Shown: positions 56,884 through 61,907 of the stretch, one piece after another
Layout: each line of letters opens with the position of its first letter
Position numbering within the stretch: the stretch's first letter is position 1
Assembly (NCBI GenBank): GCA_000482145.1
Contig: AUXH01000032.1
Span: forward strand, 1 to 61,907
DNA length: 61,907 bases
DNA from: Strigomonas culicis
Lineage: Eukaryota; Euglenozoa; Kinetoplastea; Trypanosomatida; Trypanosomatidae
Reading direction: 5' to 3'
The notes under the pieces: model-generated
The model's input: only the letters and a program-made list of their open reading frames with translations
What the model was told of the DNA's origin: nothing
Databases searched by the model: none
Translations under genes and position numbers: made by a program

Positions 56884-57198
56884 CTATTTGTTCCCAAACG
56901 CATCCCGAATCTCCTGCAGCTCCACCGCATTATCGCTAGGATATATGGCTATGATAAAAATGCACACCACAACGGATGTGATGATGCGGAGCTGCTTGCT
57001 GCTAAACTCACCGCGCTCCCGACGGGGTATGGGCGCCGGTGGCGTCGGTGGTCGGCTGCTCCCAAATGACGTGTTGTCCTCGTCCACATCGTCGCTGACG
57101 CCGTGGTGGTAGTCGGTCGACAGACACTCGCAGTCGTCCGCGACGGGCGCACTGACAGCGACAACATCGACATCTGGACGGCGGAAGCGAATGCTCAT
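56884..57198 (-). CDS. Small single-span membrane protein of 104 residues, function unknown
   Basis: I do not recognise the family. The product is basic then acidic/polar at the N-terminus (MSIRFRRPDVDVVAV, then DDVDEDN and a Pro-rich RPPTPPAPIPRRERGE segment) and has one hydrophobic segment at 71-86 (RIITSVVVCIFIIAIY) followed by 18 polar residues. With no signal peptide, the layout suits a single-span protein with its N-terminus in the cytosol, close to tail-anchored; that is inference. The open frame runs to 57279 from a TTG, but the first ATG that makes a plausible N-terminus is at 57198. Acceptor near 57293. The frame has coding-like codon use. Confidence 0.65.
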   Translation of the reverse strand: MSIRFRRPDVDVVAVSAPVADDCECLSTDYHHGVSDDVDEDNTSFGSSRPPTPPAPIPRRERGEFSSKQLRIITSVVVCIFIIAIYPSDNAVELQEIRDAFGNK

Positions 57199-57825
57199 GG
57201 AAACAAACAATTTTATAAATGTATGTATGTATATATATACAGGAGAGCGCGAAAGAAAAACAAATGAAATAAACAGCAAAGGAAGTACTCCTCTAAATGG
57301 AGAGAGAGAAGAGGGAGAAGTGGTAAGGGGAAGAGAACAGTGTGAACGGGTAATGTCATGGTATTCTACTACACAGTACTAACGTACAAGGTGCGACACT
57401 CGCCATGACAGCAGAACGTGTGACGTTGATTTCTCCTTGTTTGTTTTTGAATGATTTAGGTTACAATTATACTTAATTGCCGATATACAACTCATACGCT
57501 ACGCAACAACGCCTATAAAACCACAGAGGGCAAAAGAACAGAATCACAGGAACAAGTCGTGACAATTCCAAACGCAAAAACAAAGCTAATTAATTAATTA
57601 AACAGTCATAAAGAATAAATGAAGGAAAGAAAGAGACCATACCATGTTCAAAGAGGAACAAAAAGCGAATTATCCTCTTATTCTATTCGGATGGAAGACT
57701 CTCTTTGCCTGGTGGTCTTCGCCCTCCTCACTCTCTAAACAGAGAGTTTCTCCCTGCTCCTTGATACGAACAGCAGTCCCACACCTTGCCTCGGATCCGT
57801 CGCCATCGCGGCCACCTCTGCGCGC
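57199..57825 (-). other. Intergenic region, no gene seen
   Basis: Contains the likely acceptor for the small membrane protein gene near 57293 (pyrimidine tract 57298-57330 on the minus strand), then an AT-rich stretch with (AATT)n at about 57585-57601. A 114-codon plus-strand open frame overlapping the kringle gene is treated as a shadow. Confidence 0.5.
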
Positions 57826-60800
57826 CTACGGCGGTCGCGGCGCGTCGGGGGCGCGGGCCGATGACGGGTCCAGCGCCTGTGCGCTAGGCGAGAGACGCGC
57901 GGCACCGCTGCCCAGCCCCGTGCCCGCGTGCTCGTCGCCCTCGATCGTGACGCCCACTGCCTTTGCGGCGCGGCGATCGCCTAGCTGAACGAGGAAGCGG
58001 ATCCCCAGCCCAATCCCCAGAAGAAGCGCGAAGTAGCACAGCAGAAAGATGAGTCGCACGCCGCCGGAGGCGCCGCCGTCGTCCGGCGGCGTCGCGTTCG
58101 CGCAGACGTAGGCACTCGCGTTCGCGCTGTCGACGCAGACGCAGTCGCCCGCGTGGCAGAAGCCCGAGGTGCAGGTGGCGCACGCGTACATGGCCATCGC
58201 GAGGGGCGACAGCGCCACGGTGCTCGCGCGCGCGGTTACGGTCAGGCCGTCCAGCGTGACCTGCACGGCGTGCGGCGTGGCGGTGGGGCCGCCCACCAGC
58301 GGCACCGCGCGGTCCGGGATCGCCGTGGCGTAGCGCAGCGCGCCCGACGTCGTCGCGAGGAACGATCCGAGCGACGCGGCCGTCGCGCCGTCGCGGATGT
58401 CGACCGCGATCCGCTCCGCGGCGTGAAAGGCGCCGGTGAGGTACACGACGACCGACTTGTGGTCCGTCGTGTTGCCGGCCGTTTCGTTCAGTTTCAGGAA
58501 CGTGTAGAAGACGTCCGACGCGGCCTCGCCGCCGACGTAGTAGACGCACGTGGCACTCGCGCCGGCCGTCGCACTCGGCGTGGCGGCCACGACGCCGTAC
58601 GGGCGCGCCGCGCTGACCGCCGGCAGCGTGACGGCCCCGCCCGAGGCCTGCACCCCCGCGCCCTGCCACGCACCGCTGTGGTACAGCGCGTAGCGGTAGT
58701 CCGAGAAGGCGAAGGAGGGCGCCGTCACGGCGCTGACGGCGATCGCTGCCGAGCTCTGCACGCTGTCCACGGCGCCGCCGCACGGCGCGGCCATCGTCAC
58801 CGTCGGCCACGCCCCCACCGTCACGGTGAGGTTGGACGTCGAGGGCACCGCGTAGACGCTGTCCGTGTCCATCTCGACGCACAGCTTGTACACCCCCGCA
58901 GTGTCCACCACGAAGAGAAGGGGCAGGTACTCCATTGTCGCGAGCTCGTCCAGCGCGGCGGAGCCCTCGCCGCTGAGGAGGGCGTCGATACCGATGGAGC
59001 GGCAGCTGGTGCCGCTCGGCACGAACTTGTAAATGCCCTTGTTCATGTTGATGCCGCGCACCTCCACGAGGAACGGGTTCCCCGTGACGGTGGACTGGTT
59101 GCTCCCATCCGCGTTGATGTCGGCGCCGTCGGCGAGTCGCCACGAGGTGGCGAGCTGGATGAGCCCGCTGCTCTCGTCGCGGACGTCCTCGACCATGACG
59201 GCGCTGCTGTTGAGACAGGCGCCGAGGCGCGCCGCATAGGGGGCCACGAGGCTGCTGTCGAGGCCGCTTACGTACATGCCGACGTACGGCCCGAGGGAGC
59301 GCACGGTGATGTTGTCCGTGTTGTAAAAGTACAGGCACTGTGCCACCTGCTGCGTGACGAGCGTCGCGCACGCGTCGTCTATCACGACGTCCCCGGTCAC
59401 GTCCCAGCTGTAGCAGGTCGGCTGCGCCGCGAACATGGGCGTTGTGTGCCGGCCCTGCTCCACCACGTGGTAGGTGCACGTCGCAGCGGCACTGGACGAC
59501 TCCATCGGATCCGTGGAAAGGGCGCGGACGTTGAACGTGAAGCTAGCCACGCCCGACACGGCGGTCGGGAAGCGCACCCCGTAGGAGTACGCCACATCAC
59601 CCTCCCGCACGACAAAGTCTACGACCGCGTTGGCCGAGCTGCCCGTCTCGACGTCGAAGCGACTCGCGTCGTACGTGGTGCTGTAGTTCGGCAGCGTCAG
59701 CGCAAAGTGGAGCGACAGCGGCACGCCCGAGAAGGACTCCCCGCAGGCGGGCGAGAAGGTCGGGAGCGGCAGCGCCTGCGGCTGGAGCTGCAGCACGATG
59801 CTGGAGAGGTGTACCGCCGCGAGGCTGTCGACATAGGAGCAGCTCACGCTGTAGAAGCCCGGCGTGTCCAGATAGACGTACGAGGAAACCACCGCGGCGG
59901 CGCTCTCACCATTGAGGCTCTGGCTCGTGAGCGGCAACAGCAGCGATGTGGGGTCCACGCACGTGACGTTCACAGGGCGGTAATGGACCGTGGACGCGTC
60001 CGGCGAGATGGTCGGCCGCGTCGCCGCCGTGACGACGTACTGGCGGGCCGTGACGGAGCTGGCGTCGCCCAGGTACACCGCCTTCACCGACACGTTGTGC
60101 GTGCCCGGGGTGGTGATGGTCAGCAGCAGCTCCTCCGACAGCTTCGCGTACGCGCTGCCGTTGATAGACGTGTAGAAGGTCGCGTACACGACCTGCTGCA
60201 CCAGCATGCGCACGCCTCCGAGGAAAGCGCCGGAGGCGGGGTACACGGTCACCTCAGGCGGCGTGAAGTCGATCGTGTACGTCGCCTGAATGATGCGGCC
60301 GTTCACCGCGGCGGTCACCGTGCTGCTGGAGGTGATCCAGAAGGGGCCGCGGTACTCGGTCGCCACCACCTCGTCGTTGACGAAGAGGAGCACCTCGTCG
60401 TCCTCCGCCAGCCCGCTGATGCTGACCAGCACCGGGGCCGTGTACATGTACGCGGTGGAGGGGTAGAAGGCGACCCCCGCCGGGGCCTTGGCCGCCTCCT
60501 CCACGATGTACCGCCCCTGCGCGTAGGTCACGCTCCCATCGGAGAACACCGCTAAAGTCGTGATGGTCGTGTTGGTAGACAACACAATCGGCTGTGTGTA
60601 CTTGGTGCCTGTCGCCGCCGTCGGCGTCGAGCCGTCCAGCGCGTAGTACATGCTGCAGGGGCTTGGGAAGCACGTGGCCGCCACGTAGTTGTTCGTGCTC
60701 TCCGCGACCAAGCTGCTGCCGGAGGGCGGCGCGTACGTGATGGACTGTCCCACCGTGGCGTAGTCGCACGGGTCCCCCACGTCGCAGCGCTCGTAGCGCA

Positions 60801-61188
60801 CGGACGGGTTCGTGGTGTAACACATCGGGCCCGACGCGCCGCTCGGGTTGCGGCAGTAGTTGTGGTCCCCGATGCCCGCGGCGGCGTCTATCTCCGTGTC
60901 GTGGGTCCACGGCGTCTGCGACGTCCACTTCTGGCACCCGTACCCCGAGACGGTCACGTTGACAACGCCACGGTAGTCGCGGCCGTCCGCAATCAGATAC
61001 CCCTCCACGGGGTCACACGTCTTTGCAACTGCATCGAGAGCGGCGGCCTCGCGCATCGGCGCCACACCGGCAAACACTACGTGTGTGTGCACGATGCACC
61101 ACACCAACACGACGACGATAAGTCCTATGGGTCTAGCGTGAGGCAAGCCGCTCTTGGCCCGCTGCAGAGAGAGAGGCCGTCGAGCCAT
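57826..61188 (-). CDS. Large type I surface protein with kringle module
   Basis: The 1120-residue product has an N-terminal hydrophobic signal (residues 20-40), a kringle-like domain with six Cys at 58, 85, 112, 123, 135 and 141, an RDYRG start and an HNYCRNP motif, and then several beta-rich units. One at about 178-220 (MYYALDGSTPTAATGTKYTQPIVL) fits the chitobiase C-terminal (CHB_HEX_C) pattern. A Cys-rich EGF-like stretch near 1000-1035 (CATCTSGFCHAGDCVC) precedes one membrane span (about 1045-1065) and a 50-residue cytosolic tail. The orientation is therefore type I. Function unknown; adhesion or host/vector surface contact is a guess. Acceptor about 61244. Very GC-rich; an 800-codon antisense frame is a shadow. 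Confidence 0.82.
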   Translation of the reverse strand: MARRPLSLQRAKSGLPHARPIGLIVVVLVWCIVHTHVVFAGVAPMREAAALDAVAKTCDPVEGYLIADGRDYRGVVNVTVSGYGCQKWTSQTPWTHDTEIDAAAGIGDHNYCRNPSGASGPMCYTTNPSVRYERCDVGDPCDYATVGQSITYAPPSGSSLVAESTNNYVAATCFPSPCSMYYALDGSTPTAATGTKYTQPIVLSTNTTITTLAVFSDGSVTYAQGRYIVEEAAKAPAGVAFYPSTAYMYTAPVLVSISGLAEDDEVLLFVNDEVVATEYRGPFWITSSSTVTAAVNGRIIQATYTIDFTPPEVTVYPASGAFLGGVRMLVQQVVYATFYTSINGSAYAKLSEELLLTITTPGTHNVSVKAVYLGDASSVTARQYVVTAATRPTISPDASTVHYRPVNVTCVDPTSLLLPLTSQSLNGESAAAVVSSYVYLDTPGFYSVSCSYVDSLAAVHLSSIVLQLQPQALPLPTFSPACGESFSGVPLSLHFALTLPNYSTTYDASRFDVETGSSANAVVDFVVREGDVAYSYGVRFPTAVSGVASFTFNVRALSTDPMESSSAAATCTYHVVEQGRHTTPMFAAQPTCYSWDVTGDVVIDDACATLVTQQVAQCLYFYNTDNITVRSLGPYVGMYVSGLDSSLVAPYAARLGACLNSSAVMVEDVRDESSGLIQLATSWRLADGADINADGSNQSTVTGNPFLVEVRGINMNKGIYKFVPSGTSCRSIGIDALLSGEGSAALDELATMEYLPLLFVVDTAGVYKLCVEMDTDSVYAVPSTSNLTVTVGAWPTVTMAAPCGGAVDSVQSSAAIAVSAVTAPSFAFSDYRYALYHSGAWQGAGVQASGGAVTLPAVSAARPYGVVAATPSATAGASATCVYYVGGEAASDVFYTFLKLNETAGNTTDHKSVVVYLTGAFHAAERIAVDIRDGATAASLGSFLATTSGALRYATAIPDRAVPLVGGPTATPHAVQVTLDGLTVTARASTVALSPLAMAMYACATCTSGFCHAGDCVCVDSANASAYVCANATPPDDGGASGGVRLIFLLCYFALLLGIGLGIRFLVQLGDRRAAKAVGVTIEGDEHAGTGLGSGAARLSPSAQALDPSSARAPDAPRPP

Positions 61189-61457
61189 TCGCGCGCCTCT
61201 CGCAACTAGAGTAACAAAAGAGGTAGCAAGGTGTGTGTTTCTTCTGCAGCGAGAATGAGAAAGAAGGAGAGAAGGAGAGTAATTACTTTAAAGAGCGAGG
61301 TCAACCAATGAAACAAAAGAGAGAGCAACGACAACGAAGAGATCGTAGGACACGAAAACAAAAAGAAAGAAGTAGAGGAGACGAAAACAGTAGCATAGAG
61401 GATACAAAAAGAAAAACGGCGACCTCTCTCTCACAGTCCGACGGCAGTCCCTGCCGG

Positions 61458-61907
61458 CTACGTCATGTTCGACAGCTCCCATAGAGACTGGAGGTCTTGC
61501 TTTGCCTGCCACGGTACCGCCGCTGCCATCCCAGACGCTCCACCGCTCGCCTCCGCGACCGGTGTGGGGGCCCCTACGTGCGAGTGCACAAGGCCGTTCG
61601 TGCTGTCGCGGTGCTCGCCCACCCGCTCCGCGTCCGCATCCGCGAAGGACGGCTGCTGGCCCTGCCAACTGGCAGCAAGCCTCGCGCCGGCTGCAGCTCC
61701 CGCCGCCGCGTGCGCCGGCCGGCCGTGACGCCACTTCTCGCGCTGTGTGCGCAAGTGCTGCTGCAGCTGCCGTGCCTCGTCGCGCTGCAGCCACAGCGCG
61801 TCCCGCTCGCCGCGCAGCCGCGCCGCGTCGGCCGCCCACTGCAGCGCACGGCGCGCGGCGCGCCGGGCCTCCCGCTCCGCCCGCCGCACCGCCGCGTCCG
61901 TGTCCGG
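61458..61907 (-). CDS. 5'-truncated gene, coiled-coil C-terminus, unknown
   Basis: The frame is open to the right edge with no stop, so only the C-terminal about 149 residues of the product are here. Seen: an Arg/Ala-rich helix (RRAEREARRAARRALQWAADAARLRGERDALWLQRDEARQL) with Leu heptads, so it is probably the end of a coiled-coil or long helical protein, then an Ala/Gly-rich linker and a short end LQSLWELSNMT. The start lies beyond the window. I cannot name a family. The stop is at 61458-61460. Spacing (269 bases) from the kringle gene is normal. Confidence 0.6.
   Translation of the reverse strand, partial: PDTDAAVRRAEREARRAARRALQWAADAARLRGERDALWLQRDEARQLQQHLRTQREKWRHGRPAHAAAGAAAGARLAASWQGQQPSFADADAERVGEHRDSTNGLVHSHVGAPTPVAEASGGASGMAAAVPWQAKQDLQSLWELSNMT

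Noticed and set aside
58153..60555. 800-codon plus-strand open frame opposite the kringle surface protein
   Set aside because: Arg/His/Gly/Val-rich translation typical of an antisense shadow of a GC-rich gene; it lies on the non-coding strand of a one-directional cluster.
1..61907. Possible tRNA, rRNA or transposon insertions
   Set aside because: I looked in the spacers for B-box-like sequences, reverse transcriptase motifs and terminal repeats and saw none that held up; a proper search would be needed to be sure.

Overview
The window reads as a stretch of nuclear chromosome from a kinetoplastid (trypanosomatid) protozoan. About 32 protein-coding genes lie head to tail, every one on the minus strand. 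None needs a cis-intron. They are separated by about 240-960 bases of AT-rich spacer full of A/T homopolymers and microsatellites, and almost every start has a pyrimidine-rich tract followed by an AG on the minus strand, as expected for spliced-leader trans-splicing of a polycistronic transcript. Gene content agrees: flagellar genes (IFT144, B9D2, LC8), a BRF1 and RPB6 of eukaryotic type, CPSF100 and many lineage-restricted coiled-coil proteins. I cannot name the species. No strand switch, tRNA, rRNA, transposon or CRISPR array was seen.

Transcription runs from high to low coordinates. Right end (about 52.4-61.9 kb), markedly GC-rich: a truncated coiled-coil gene, a large type I surface protein with a kringle module, a small one-span membrane protein, a mitochondrial Era-type GTPase, and BRF1. 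Middle (about 31-52.4 kb): UTP13, a 1376-residue coiled-coil protein, DENR, a 103-residue unknown, CSN7, a second coiled-coil protein, Fcf2, a 126-residue unknown, a DUF1308 protein, a ZZ/RING ubiquitin ligase candidate, a SPRY protein and B9D2. Left (1-31 kb), closer to even base composition: an FCP1-like/BRCT protein, a third coiled-coil protein, LC8, a degenerate kinesin-like protein, a short Bud13-like protein, a PTPMT1-like phosphatase, a CID/zinc-finger protein, a mitochondrial carrier, IFT144, a UCH-family deubiquitinase, a protein built of repeated dsRBD-like modules, CPSF100, a helical protein that may be glomulin-like, and RPB6.

As is usual in these organisms, neighbours are co-transcribed but do not form functional operons. 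Several themes recur: RNA polymerase and mRNA 3'-end factors (RPB6, BRF1, CPSF100, CID protein, FCP1-like protein), ribosome biogenesis and translation (UTP13, Fcf2, Era, DENR), flagellum (IFT144, B9D2, LC8), and ubiquitin/cullin control (UCH, CSN7, ZZ-RING, possible glomulin). The entries most worth follow-up are families that keep a recognisable fold but appear to have lost catalytic residues (kinesin-like, FCP1-like, Era G4 motif), the multi-dsRBD-like protein and the kringle surface protein. Starts were set at the first in-frame ATG downstream of a plausible splice acceptor; several longer open frames begin at GTG or TTG and were trimmed.
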